Assembly (NCBI GenBank): GCA_034521465.1
Contig: JAXHMN010000025.1
Span: 192,967-256,966 of the forward strand
DNA length: 64,000 nucleotides
Direction of reading: 5' to 3'
Source of the DNA: SURF-28 sp034521465
GTDB lineage: Bacteria; Bacteroidota; Ignavibacteria; Ignavibacteriales; Melioribacteraceae
The notes beneath the pieces are model-generated. The model was not told where the DNA came from, searched no databases, and saw only the letters and a program-made list of their open reading frames with translations. Shown one piece after another: positions 63,950 through 64,000 of the stretch. The translations under genes were made by a program, and so were the position numbers. The first letter of the stretch is position 1; the number at the start of each line of letters is the position of its first letter.

Positions 63950-64000
63950 ATTTTAATAAATATAACGAACGTTAGTTTTTAACCGATAGCGAGTCAACCT

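Noticed and set aside
1..64000. CRISPR arrays, rRNA and tRNA genes
   Set aside because: No regularly spaced direct repeats and no tRNA cloverleaf or rRNA sequence were noticed on reading; a covariance-model search would be needed to exclude tRNAs fully.

Overview
The window comes from an AT-rich bacterium of the Bacteroidota/Chlorobiota side of the tree, most likely an Ignavibacteria-type organism. Two secreted proteins (16932-18020 and 23295-26448) end in the NYPNPFNP...VYDxLGxEV...SGxYFYxLxAG...KKMMLVR type IX secretion sorting tail that is typical of that group. Many exported proteins carry lipoprotein or Sec signals, and the gaps between genes are filled with palindromic repeats. The placement is inferred from protein style; there is no rRNA in the window.

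Layout. 0.0-12.4 kb: a cut amidohydrolase, paaG, a putative peptidoglycan hydrolase, two paralogous beta-propeller lipoproteins, a secreted M1 peptidase, the phenylacetyl-CoA epoxidase operon paaABCD (minus strand, interrupted by a four-helix-bundle gene and a MITE-like element), an SH3-like membrane protein, an outer-membrane protein and a toxin-first VapC/Phd module. 12.5-22.1 kb (plus strand): ADP-forming acyl-CoA synthetase, an orphan CopG-type antitoxin, glgA, a secreted protein, a PAP2 phosphatase, a metallophosphoesterase, an NmrA-like reductase, a small lipoprotein and a DUF2231 protein. 22.1-29.7 kb (minus): a secreted enzyme-like protein, a subtilisin with a sorting tail, another M1 peptidase and a trans-sulfuration PLP enzyme. 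29.7-39.5 kb: the replication-origin block gyrA-hepT-mntA-gyrB-dciA-recF-dnaN-dnaA, with DnaA-box-like clusters on both sides of dnaA. 39.5-49.5 kb: asparaginase, an HEGGH membrane protein, an acyl-CoA ligase, a DUF362/DUF6599 pair and an exported carbonic anhydrase. 49.5-57.0 kb: a complete TetR-controlled efflux operon (HlyD, two ABC ATPases, TolC, two ABC-2 permeases). 57.0-64.0 kb: methyltransferases, OsmC, an RlmD-type rRNA methyltransferase, a bacterial ionotropic-glutamate-receptor-like channel, a POT peptide transporter and the 3' remnant of a TonB-dependent receptor.

An overriding property is that at least 20 single-base indels, mostly in short homopolymers, break genes across the window, including the essential gyrA and gyrB. 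This points to uncorrected sequencing errors rather than biology. I therefore joined the pieces into single genes and say where each shift lies. The most interesting biology is a MntA/HepT toxin-antitoxin pair translationally coupled between gyrB and gyrA, a 28-bp perfect palindrome inserted in frame in a sorting domain, the dnaA-flanking origin signals, and the repertoire of palindromic elements at operon junctions.
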